Source of the DNA: DATFTF01 sp963825175 | Lineage (GTDB): Bacteria; Acidobacteriota; Thermoanaerobaculia; UBA5066; Gp7-AA6 | Reading direction: 5' to 3' | NCBI GenBank assembly: GCA_963825175.1 | Contig: CAWGSA010000004.1 | Coordinates: 186,001-250,000, forward strand | DNA: 64,000 nucleotides | Shown here: positions 44,610 through 52,062 of the stretch, one piece after another | Position numbering within the stretch: the stretch's first letter is position 1 | Layout of the letters: the number at the start of each line of letters is the position of its first letter | Notes under the pieces: generated by a model | The model's database searches: none | Seen by the model: the letters and a program-made list of their open reading frames with translations, nothing else | What the model was told of the DNA's origin: nothing | Translations under genes and position numbers: made by a program

Positions 44610-45047
44610 CTACGCGCGGCCGGCCGGGAACGCTTCTCCAATCCTGCATGGTTGCTCGATCCACCCCGGGCGTGCCCAGGCCCGGGTCATGCACGGCGGG
44701 ACCGGCACGAGCCGCGAGTGGTCACGTGCCTTGTAGGCGGACGGCGGCTCGCCGACGAGCCGCGTGAACGTCGAGCTGAACGAGCCGAGCGACGTGAACC
44801 CGACAGCCATGCACACGTCAGTCACGGACATGCGGCCGTGCCGCAGCAGCGCCATCGCCCGTTCCACGCGCCTGGTCTGCAGGTAGCCGTAGGGCGTGTC
44901 GCCGTAGGCCTCGCGGAAACGGCGGGCGAACAGCGACGGCGACATCAGCGCGGCGCGCGCCATCGCAGGGACATCCAGCGGCCGCGCGTACTCGCGGTCA
45001 AGCAAGTCCCGGGCCCGGCGCAGATGCGCCAGCTCAGCGGCCTCCAT
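44610..45047 (-). CDS. AraC-family regulator (DNA-binding domain only)
   Basis: 145 residues from ATG 45047. Two helix-turn-helix motifs fill the protein (LDVPAMARAALMSPSLFARRFREAYG and SVTDVCMAVGFTSLGSFSSTFTRLVG). There is no N-terminal sensing domain, so it resembles stand-alone SoxS/MarA-like regulators. Directly upstream of the VOC gene. A GTG at 45062 is an alternative start. Confidence 0.9.
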   Translation of the reverse strand: MEAAELAHLRRARDLLDREYARPLDVPAMARAALMSPSLFARRFREAYGDTPYGYLQTRRVERAMALLRHGRMSVTDVCMAVGFTSLGSFSSTFTRLVGEPPSAYKARDHSRLVPVPPCMTRAWARPGWIEQPCRIGEAFPAGRA

Positions 45048-45065
45048 ACGAGGACGGTACACCGT

Positions 45066-45926
45066 CTAGCGGCCCCCGCACGCCCGGGCGAGTACCAGGT
45101 CGGTGACTGGCTGCGCGGCCCGCGCGGCCGCGTCGACCCCGGCCGTGCCCGCGTGCCTGACGATCTCGGTGACCAGGCGGTACGCCAGTGCGCGGGGGAG
45201 CAGCTGGTCGAGTTCCGGCTCGCCGGCGAGGTGCTCGAGCGTCGCGGGACTCGCTCCGCGCCACATCAGCGCGTCCACCGCCGCGATGGCGATCGGCAGT
45301 CCGGCGGGGCGTTCCAGCGGCGAGAAGTCGATGACGGCAGGCGGCAGCCCGTCGTCGAACAGCACGTTTCCCCCCAGGTCCGCGTGAATCAGCTGGCTCG
45401 GCAGGTCAACCGGCCGCAGCGCGGCCAGCAGCCGCCGCACCTGCCCGCCGAGCGGGCCGGCGGCCGGGCCGAGCAACGGGTCCGGGTCGCGCTCGCCCCA
45501 CGCCACCTCGTCGCCGATCGTCCACGGGTTTTCCTCCGTGGCCCGCCATGCCGGCACGGAAACGCCGGCCAGCGCGGCGTGCAGCGCCCGGCTCACCGTG
45601 ACCATGGCCGGCCAGCGCGGCGAAACGCCCGACCAGTCCGCCGCGGCGCCGGGCACCCACTGGTAGGCCGTCCATCCCAGCGCCACCCAGTCCCCGGTCA
45701 GCGCCCGCACCGGACGCGGTACCCGGAAGCCGGGACCGGTCAGCGCATCGTAGACCTCGGCGAACCACCGGCCCGCTCGCAGCGAATCGGCGGGCTTGAG
45801 TACCACGTGCCCTGCCCGCCAGGCAGTTCCCTGCCCTCCCGACAGCCGCATCGGTACCGTCCCGGCCAGCCCGAACGCGGCAAGCACCTCCTCGGGCACG
45901 CTGTCCAAGCGCCCAGCACCGGTCAC
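45066..45926 (-). CDS. Aminoglycoside/choline phosphotransferase-like protein
   Basis: 286 residues. Kinase-like APH fold: GGQGTAWRAGHVVLK (nucleotide loop and Lys), LIHADLGGNVLFDDGLPPAVIDFSP (Brenner-type HAD..N and DF catalytic/metal residues). May phosphorylate small molecules such as antibiotics or metabolites. GTG 45926 was chosen; the frame is open to 46007. The upstream exporter frame runs into this gene out of frame, pointing to an indel near 46,020. Confidence 0.8.
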   Translation of the reverse strand: MTGAGRLDSVPEEVLAAFGLAGTVPMRLSGGQGTAWRAGHVVLKPADSLRAGRWFAEVYDALTGPGFRVPRPVRALTGDWVALGWTAYQWVPGAAADWSGVSPRWPAMVTVSRALHAALAGVSVPAWRATEENPWTIGDEVAWGERDPDPLLGPAAGPLGGQVRRLLAALRPVDLPSQLIHADLGGNVLFDDGLPPAVIDFSPLERPAGLPIAIAAVDALMWRGASPATLEHLAGEPELDQLLPRALAYRLVTEIVRHAGTAGVDAAARAAQPVTDLVLARACGGR

Positions 45927-46902
45927 GCAGGCGACGATAACGACCACCCGCCCGCGCGGCCAACAGGTTTTCCGTCTCCCGAAAAGACGGCCCGAGCGGC
46001 GCTTCAATCAGCCGGCTCCGCATCCTGACCGCCCGGGGTCTGATGATCAGCGGCAGGCTGCTGAGCCCGATGCCGGCCACGATGGCCACGCCGCCGGCGG
46101 CCTGCGGGACGCCAACTGGGTCCCCGAACGCCACCGCGCCCGCGATGGCGCCGACCAGCGGCTCGAGGTTGAGGAACCCGCCGGCGACCTCGGCGGAGAC
46201 CTTGCTCTGCCCGAATGCGAACAGGGTGAACGGCAGCAGCGTGCCGCCCGCGGCCAGCGCGAGGACCACCAGCACCGGGCCAGCGCCATGCGGCACGGTT
46301 GGTGGGCTCTCGGTGAGGGCAGCGACCGGCAGCGCGCCGAGCGCGGCGCCGAGGAACTGCACGGCGGTGACCGCAACCGGGTCGCGGCCGGTCAGCAGAC
46401 GGCCCTGGGCCACGGTGACCGTGGCCGACAAGACGAGTGACGCCAGGACCAGGCCGTCCCCGGCTAGCGTCGCCCCGCCGCCTCCGCCGCCCGCGGTGAT
46501 CAGGCCTATGCCGCCAAGTGACACGGTGAAGCCGAACCAGGCCATCGGCCGGGCCACGGTGCGGTGCCACACCGCTGCGATGATCGCGACCAGCACCGGC
46601 ACGGCTCCGATCAGCAGTGCTGCGTGAGTAACGCTGGTCCGGCTGATGCCGGCGTTCTGCAGGAGGACAGAACCGCCGTAGCCGAGCGCGCCCGCGGCCA
46701 GCACCGCGGGAGTGAACGCGCGGCGCAGCCCGCGCCCGCGGGCCGCGACCAGCAGGACCGCGGCGGCCAGGCCGAAACGGACCACGGTGAGCCACCCCGG
46801 CGACAGCCACTGCAGGGCCAGCTTGGACAGCGGCACGGTGGTGCCCCACAGCAGCCCGGCCGCAATGAGGGCTGCCACGGCGTGACGGCGGTTGATGTTC
46901 AT
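45406..46902 (-). CDS. EamA/DMT-family exporter with anomalous 3' read-through
   Basis: From ATG 46902: ten predicted helices in two EamA repeats (AALIAAGLLWGTTVPLSKLAL, AWFGFTVSLGGIGLITAGG and GFLNLEPLVGAIAGAVAFGD), normal to about 46,040. The same frame then stays open for about 200 more codons over the phosphotransferase gene, with no exporter similarity. A single shift near 46,020 would end the protein at 46,004, giving a normal size. Divergent from an Lrp regulator, the usual arrangement for amino-acid exporters. Confidence 0.75.
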   Translation of the reverse strand: MNINRRHAVAALIAAGLLWGTTVPLSKLALQWLSPGWLTVVRFGLAAAVLLVAARGRGLRRAFTPAVLAAGALGYGGSVLLQNAGISRTSVTHAALLIGAVPVLVAIIAAVWHRTVARPMAWFGFTVSLGGIGLITAGGGGGGATLAGDGLVLASLVLSATVTVAQGRLLTGRDPVAVTAVQFLGAALGALPVAALTESPPTVPHGAGPVLVVLALAAGGTLLPFTLFAFGQSKVSAEVAGGFLNLEPLVGAIAGAVAFGDPVGVPQAAGGVAIVAGIGLSSLPLIIRPRAVRMRSRLIEAPLGPSFRETENLLAARAGGRYRRLRDRCWALGQRARGGACRVRAGRDGTDAAVGRAGNCLAGRARGTQARRFAASGPVVRRGLRCADRSRLPGTASGAGADRGLGGAGMDGLPVGARRRGGLVGRFAALAGHGHGEPGAARRAGRRFRAGMAGHGGKPVDDRRRGGVGRARPGPVARPGRRPARRAGAAAAGRAAAG

Positions 46903-46956
46903 ACGTCCATGATCGCCTTTAGGCATACAGCGTTCGTTGCTAGCCGCCTGTAGCGA

Positions 46957-46962
46957 TATAAT
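46957..46962 (+). promoter_or_regulatory. TATAAT -10 box of a leaderless Lrp transcript
   Basis: Perfect TATAAT 10 bases upstream of the ATG at 46973. The start site would fall about 4 bases before the ATG, so the mRNA is leaderless or nearly so, as is common in actinobacteria. The -35 is weak. Confidence 0.55.
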
Positions 46963-46972
46963 ATTTTGTGTT

Positions 46973-47488
46973 ATGGCTATTGAACTTGACGATGTTGACA
47001 TTCAGCTGCTCACCGCGCTGCAGGAGGACGCCGACCGGACCAACGTCGAGCTCGCCCGGCTAGCGGGCCTCTCGCCGGCCGCCACGTTGCACCGAGTCCG
47101 GCGGCTGAAGGAGTCAGGCGTCATCCGGATCATCAGCGCCCAGCTCGATCCGGTCGCGGCCGGCTTCCCGCTGCAGGTGTACATCACGGCCGCGCTGGCG
47201 CGTCACGATCCGCGGTCCAGCCACGCGTTCGACAACCAGATCCGTGCCCTGCCGCAGATCATCGCGGCCGACAACGTGGCGGGCGAGACTGACTATCTCC
47301 TCACCGTCGTCGCCCGCGACGTCGCCGATCTGCAGACCGTGCTGGCTGGCCTGGCCGCCCGCGGCGGCTCGCGGCTGGTCACCTACTTGCGGCTGGCCGA
47401 GGTCAAGCCCCCATCCCGGCTGCCGCTGGCGCCATCGGCCCCCGCCCGCCGGCCGCCTCGCAACCGAGGCCTGGGGGCGACTTCATGA
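46973..47488 (+). CDS. Lrp/AsnC family regulator
   Basis: 171 residues. Winged HTH (LDDVDIQLLTALQEDADRTNVELARLAGLSPAATLHRVRRLKESG) and RAM domain (IAADNVAGETDYLLTVVARD). Pro/Arg-rich tail. Divergent from the DMT exporter, which it probably controls in response to an amino acid. Its TGA overlaps the ATG of the thioesterase gene (ATGA). Confidence 0.92.
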   Translation: MAIELDDVDIQLLTALQEDADRTNVELARLAGLSPAATLHRVRRLKESGVIRIISAQLDPVAAGFPLQVYITAALARHDPRSSHAFDNQIRALPQIIAADNVAGETDYLLTVVARDVADLQTVLAGLAARGGSRLVTYLRLAEVKPPSRLPLAPSAPARRPPRNRGLGATS

Positions 47489-47898
47489 CCGCCGATCCGA
47501 CGGAGACACTGCGCGCTCTCATGCCGTTCGCCGCGACTCTGGGCATCGACCTGCTGCGATACGAGCCGGAGGAGGTCCGTGCCCGGCTGGCGTGGGCGCC
47601 AGGGCTGTGCACGTCCGGCGGCGCGATACACGGGGGAGCGGTGATGGCGCTGGCCGATAGCGCCGGCGGCGCCTGCGCGTACCTGAACCTGCCGCCCGGC
47701 GCGGCCGGCACCACCACCGTCGAGTCGAAGACCAACTTCCTGCGCGCCGTGCGCGACGGCTACATCGAGGCGGTGGCCCGGCCATTGCACAAGGGCCGGA
47801 CCCTGATCGTCGTGGAGACCGACATCCGTGACGCCCAGCAGCGCCTGGCCGCGCGGGTCACGCAGACCCAGCTCGTGCTCGCCGAGGCTGGGAAGTGA
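47485..47898 (+). CDS. PaaI-family hotdog thioesterase
   Basis: 137 residues with the hotdog signature GGAIHGGAVMALADSAGGACAYL and TTTVESKTNFLRAVRDGYIEAVA. Hydrolyses acyl-CoA thioesters, typically aromatic or short-chain. Translationally coupled to the Lrp gene by a 4-base overlap. Confidence 0.9.
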   Translation: MTADPTETLRALMPFAATLGIDLLRYEPEEVRARLAWAPGLCTSGGAIHGGAVMALADSAGGACAYLNLPPGAAGTTTVESKTNFLRAVRDGYIEAVARPLHKGRTLIVVETDIRDAQQRLAARVTQTQLVLAEAGK

Positions 47899-47949
47899 TT
47901 TTCATTCCGAACGGGCCCGTGGTGACTCTCCGCCGCCATCATTCCTCTG

Positions 47950-48609
47950 TCACGGATGGAAAAGGTCTCCAGCGAAATAGGTAATCAGCATCGCCAGGCC
48001 GCCGATGCTCGCCGTGCGGACTATCGGCAACAGGGGCCGGACGTGCGAAATCCGCGCGGAAACCCATCCCGTCAGCGCCAGCGCCGCCAGTACGATCACA
48101 AAGGTCACGAGCCCTCTGGACGGCCCGGGGATCAGCACGATCGCCAGCCAGGGCAGCAAGGCCCCTGCCGCGAAGGCGCCGCTCACCGCGAGCGCCTCAC
48201 GGAGCGGATCGATGCGAGAGGCCGCCGTGATGCCGTACTCCGCCTCGGCGTGGGCCGCCAGCGCATCGTGAGCCGTCAACTCGACCGCGACCTGCCTGGC
48301 TAGATCGGGGGAAAGGCCACGCGACACGTAGAGACCAGTGAGCTCATCGAGCTCGGCGTCAGGCGCGGTCTCGAGCCGCACTCGCTCTGCGGCAAGCTCA
48401 CCCACCTGCAGGTCGTGCTCGGCGCGCAGCTTGGAGTATTCAACGGCACCCATGGCCAGCGTCCCGGCCACGAGCCCCGCGAACCCGGCGAAAAACAGCA
48501 CGCGCGAGCCAACGCCGGCGCCGGCGAACCCTTCGCAGATCCCGGCTGATGTCAGGATGCCGTCGCTGCCCTCCGGGATGTGCGGACGTATCCACCCGAA
48601 GACCCTCAT
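47950..48609 (-). CDS. VIT/CCC1-family iron-manganese transporter
   Basis: 219 residues. Membrane segments near 35-55, 140-160, 165-190 and 190-215, with the VIT-type entry SDGILTSAGICEGFAGAG and an acidic cytosolic helical stretch (VEYSKLRAEHDLQ ... AELDELTGLYVSRGLSPDLA). Exports or stores Fe2+/Mn2+. Monocistronic and converging with the thioesterase. Confidence 0.85.
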   Translation of the reverse strand: MRVFGWIRPHIPEGSDGILTSAGICEGFAGAGVGSRVLFFAGFAGLVAGTLAMGAVEYSKLRAEHDLQVGELAAERVRLETAPDAELDELTGLYVSRGLSPDLARQVAVELTAHDALAAHAEAEYGITAASRIDPLREALAVSGAFAAGALLPWLAIVLIPGPSRGLVTFVIVLAALALTGWVSARISHVRPLLPIVRTASIGGLAMLITYFAGDLFHP

Positions 48610-48758
48610 AGCCGCCCTCAGCCGTCTCGCCTCTTCTTAAGAACTTGCTTACCCAGATCCGGCCTGGCGGGATCCTGTTCCAGTCGTGAGACGAGGCCTG
48701 CGCGAAAGACTACAGCCACCCTCGACCCAACCTTCCTCTGCGGACGTAAGCTCGTGTA

Positions 48759-50321
48759 ATGAGCGAACCGGCGGCCGCGGCCGTATCGCAGCGGGCTGGG
48801 CTGTCCGGGGTGGCCTCGGGGCCGGCCCGGCGCTGGTGGATCCTCGGCGTGGTCGGGCTGGCGCAGCTGATGGTGGTGCTGGATGCCACGATCGTGAACA
48901 TCGCGCTGCCCTCCGCCCAGCGTGAGCTGGGCTTCAGCATCGCCGACCGGCAGTGGGTGGTGACAGCGTACTCGCTGGCCTTCGGCGGGCTGCTGCTGCT
49001 CGGCGGCCGGCTGTCGGACCTGCTCGGCCGGCGGCGGATGCTGATCATCGGCCTGGTGGGCTTCGCCGCGGCGTCGGCGCTGGGCGGCGCGTCGACTAGC
49101 TTCGCGATGCTGGTGATCGGCCGCGGCGCGCAAGGGTTGTTTGGCGCGCTGCTGGCTCCGGCCGCGCTCTCGACGCTGACCGTCACGTTCACCGACCCGG
49201 CCGAGCGCGGCAGGGCGTTCGGCGTCTACGGCGCCATCGCCGGAGCAGGCGGGGCGGTAGGGCTGCTGCTGGGCGGGGTGCTGACCGAGTACCTGTCCTG
49301 GCGGTGGTGCCTGTACGTCAACGTCGTCCTGGCGGTGATCGCGGTCGCGGGCGCGGTGCGGCTGCTGACCGCGCAGCCCCGTGATCCGAGCGTGCGGATC
49401 GACTGGCCGGGAACGGTCCTGGTGGCGACCGGGCTAGTGGCGGTGGTCTACGGGCTGTCGGAGGCCGCCACCAAGGGCTGGGGCGCGACGACGACCCTGG
49501 CGCTGCTGATAGCCGGGGTGGTCCTGCTGGCCGCGTTCGTGCTGGTCGAGCGTCGGGTCCAGCATCCGCTGCTGCCGCTGCCGATCGTCCTGAACCGTTT
49601 CCGCGGCGGCGCGTACCTGGCCATCGGGCTGTCCGCCATCGGCGTGTTCGGGATCTTCCTGTTCCTGACCTACTACCTGCAGCTGACCCTGTCCTACTCG
49701 CCGGTCAAGTCCGGCCTGGCCTTCCTGCCGATGATCGCGGCGATCGTGGTGGCGTCCACGACGTCCAGCGGGGTGCTGATGCCGCGGGTCGGGCCCCGGC
49801 CCCTGATCCCGGCTGGCCTGCTCCTCGCGGCTGGCGGCCTGGCCCTCCTGGCCGCGCGACTGAGCCTGCTCACCAGCTACCTGGACTGGATCCTGCCCGC
49901 CCTGCTCCTGATGGGGGCCGGCCTGGGCCTGGTGTTCGGCTGTGCGCTGAACTCCGCGACCTACGGCACCCGCGCCGCGGACGCGGGCGTGGCCTCGGCC
50001 CTGGTCAACACCAACCAGCAGGTCGGCGGCTCCATCGGCACCGCGCTGCTGAACACCCTCGCCGCCAGCGCCCTGACCAGCTATGTGCTGACCCACGGCC
50101 ACAGCCCGCTGGCCCTGGCCCAAGCGGCGGTGCACAGCTACGTCGTCGGGTTCTGGGTCTCGGCCGCGATCCTGGCCGGCTCCGCGGTCGTGTGCGCGCT
50201 GGTGCTGCCCTCCGGCACCCTGGCGTCGGCCGCTGGCCGGGCCGACCTGTCCGCCGTGCGGCCAATGGAGGAGACGCGACCAACGGAGGAGATGAGCGCC
50301 CGTGACCACCGAGCAGTCTGA
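48759..50321 (+). CDS. DHA2 (EmrB/QacA) MFS drug exporter
   Basis: 520 residues with 14 predicted helices, WILGVVGLAQLMVVLDATIVNIALP at helix 1, motif A GGRLSDLLGRRRM and motif C GVYGAIAGAGGAVGLLLGG. A proton-driven multidrug or secondary-metabolite exporter. The C-terminus overlaps the next gene by 20 bases. No adjacent TetR regulator. Confidence 0.93.
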   Translation: MSEPAAAAVSQRAGLSGVASGPARRWWILGVVGLAQLMVVLDATIVNIALPSAQRELGFSIADRQWVVTAYSLAFGGLLLLGGRLSDLLGRRRMLIIGLVGFAAASALGGASTSFAMLVIGRGAQGLFGALLAPAALSTLTVTFTDPAERGRAFGVYGAIAGAGGAVGLLLGGVLTEYLSWRWCLYVNVVLAVIAVAGAVRLLTAQPRDPSVRIDWPGTVLVATGLVAVVYGLSEAATKGWGATTTLALLIAGVVLLAAFVLVERRVQHPLLPLPIVLNRFRGGAYLAIGLSAIGVFGIFLFLTYYLQLTLSYSPVKSGLAFLPMIAAIVVASTTSSGVLMPRVGPRPLIPAGLLLAAGGLALLAARLSLLTSYLDWILPALLLMGAGLGLVFGCALNSATYGTRAADAGVASALVNTNQQVGGSIGTALLNTLAASALTSYVLTHGHSPLALAQAAVHSYVVGFWVSAAILAGSAVVCALVLPSGTLASAAGRADLSAVRPMEETRPTEEMSARDHRAV

Positions 50322-50988
50322 CAGGCCTACGCCGCCAACCCCTGCCTCGTCCGGGCCCGCGGTACGGCTGATCACCGTGTCAGCGGCCTACGGCGCCGGC
50401 GGCAGCGTCGTCGCCCCGGCCCTGGCCGAACGGCTCGGCCTGCCCTTCCTGCAGCGGGTCACCACGTCCGAGGGCCACGTCGCCGAGCCCGGGCCGTGCG
50501 ATGAGCAGCTGTCGGAGGAAGAGGTCAAGGTCACCCCGGTGCACCGGTTGCTGGCCCATTTCACCCAGGCGATGCCGGCCGGGCCTACCCAGTCCCCGCC
50601 GTCCACCCACCACCAGGACGAGCACTTGCGCGGCCACGGCGAGACCGGGATCCAGCGCCTGCTGGCCGGCGGGGGCGGCGTGATCCTGGGCCGGGCGGCG
50701 GCGGTCGTGCTCGGCAAGGAGCGCGGCTTCCACGTCCGGCTCGACGGCCCGGCCGCCCGCCGCGCCGCCCAGGGCGCTGTGATCGAGGGCATCAGTGAGG
50801 AGCAGGCGAGGGAGCGCCTGCGCGCGGCCGACAAGGCCCGCAACGCCTACGTCCGCCGCCTGTACCGGTGCGACCCGGCCGACCCGGCCCTGTACCACCT
50901 GATGATCGACTCCACCGCGATGCCCCTGGATACGGTCATCGAGCTCATCATCACCGCCGCCCGCGTGTCACAAAGGGCTGAGGCGTAA
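50302..50988 (+). CDS. Cytidylate-kinase-like protein
   Basis: 228 residues from GTG 50302. LITVSAAYGAGGSVVAPALAERLGLPF carries a modified P-loop, and GGGGVILGRAAAVVL and HVRLDGPAARRAAQ are typical of the cytidylate-kinase-like family common in actinobacteria. Lid residues RLRAADKARNAYVRRLY. Overlaps the MFS gene by 20 bases, so probably coupled; converges with the amidohydrolase with a 21-base overlap. Confidence 0.85.
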   Translation: MTTEQSDRPTPPTPASSGPAVRLITVSAAYGAGGSVVAPALAERLGLPFLQRVTTSEGHVAEPGPCDEQLSEEEVKVTPVHRLLAHFTQAMPAGPTQSPPSTHHQDEHLRGHGETGIQRLLAGGGGVILGRAAAVVLGKERGFHVRLDGPAARRAAQGAVIEGISEEQARERLRAADKARNAYVRRLYRCDPADPALYHLMIDSTAMPLDTVIELIITAARVSQRAEA

Positions 50989-52011
50989 CCGCACGCGTAC
51001 GCCGCGGACCACGACGGCTACGGGACGCGCTAGTGCGCGGGGATCCTCCAGCGGATCATCGTCGTAGGTCACGATGTCGCCCTCCGGATGGATGCCGAGG
51101 AAGTCACGTGCGGCCGAGCCGGCTGCGGCTATCGCCTGCGCAGCTGTGAGGCCATGCTCGGCCAAGAGGGTGATCTCGTCCGCGATAGTGCCGACGACGT
51201 CGGTGCCGGCCAATACCCGCACGCCATGAGCGACGGCATACGGCAGGCAATCGCGGAGACGCTCGCGCAGCTCGTCGGTCCGTCTGCGAACCGCGGGGTC
51301 GGAGGAGTCGCGGCCGTGAAGGACGGCGCAGAGCGTTGGCGTCCAGGCACCGGCGCGGACGCCGAGTGCCTCAAGCTCAGAATGGCCAAGTGCCGTGCCA
51401 TGCTCGATCGAGTCGGCTCCGATCCCCGCCAGCCCTGAATCCGGGAGATTGCTGTGCACCGCGACCCGTGCCCCGGCGGCGTGGGCCGCGTCGACCGCGT
51501 AGCGCAGCGTTCCGAGGTCGTATGTCGCCGCCGTCGACTGCGGTACCGGCCCGCCCTCGGCCCACTGCGGGAAGTCACCGATGATCTTCACCCAGGCCGC
51601 CCCTGCCGCCACCTCGGCCCGGATCGCCGCAACGAGCTCGTCCGGCGCGACAGGGGAGTGCATGCGCGGAAAGTACCGGTTCGCCGGGGCGAGGAACCGC
51701 CCGGCGGCGGTGATGACCGGACGCCCGGCTACCGCAGTGCCCGCGAAGCCGAGGGTGACCTGGCTGTGGCCCCCGGAATCGCGGATCACCGTGACCCCGG
51801 CGGTCGCGTATTCCTCCAGGCGCGCGATGCCGTACTCGCCGTCCGAGAGGTAGGGGCCGCGCTCATCAACTGCGACGGTGGGATGCGCATGCGCATCGAC
51901 AAGGCCGGCCAGCGCAAACCTGCCGGGCAGTTCCTCCGCATCGCCCGTTCCCGCGACCACACGTTCGCCCGCAAAGCCGTCCAGGAATGCCCCTGAGAAA
52001 GTCCACGACAT
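50968..52011 (-). CDS. Amidohydrolase
   Basis: 347 residues. Metal ligands DAHAHP (H41, H43), VKIIGDF (probable carbamylated Lys), AVHSN, SIEHGTALG and GTDVVG place it among imidazolonepropionase/prolidase-like amidohydrolases. Substrate unknown. ATG 52011; converges with the kinase-like gene. Confidence 0.87.
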   Translation of the reverse strand: MSWTFSGAFLDGFAGERVVAGTGDAEELPGRFALAGLVDAHAHPTVAVDERGPYLSDGEYGIARLEEYATAGVTVIRDSGGHSQVTLGFAGTAVAGRPVITAAGRFLAPANRYFPRMHSPVAPDELVAAIRAEVAAGAAWVKIIGDFPQWAEGGPVPQSTAATYDLGTLRYAVDAAHAAGARVAVHSNLPDSGLAGIGADSIEHGTALGHSELEALGVRAGAWTPTLCAVLHGRDSSDPAVRRRTDELRERLRDCLPYAVAHGVRVLAGTDVVGTIADEITLLAEHGLTAAQAIAAAGSAARDFLGIHPEGDIVTYDDDPLEDPRALARPVAVVVRGVRVRLRLSPL

Positions 52012-52062
52012 AGAGGCACATTAAGCCTTCCCGCCGAGATGCATCGGCCTCTCCTGAGCGCT

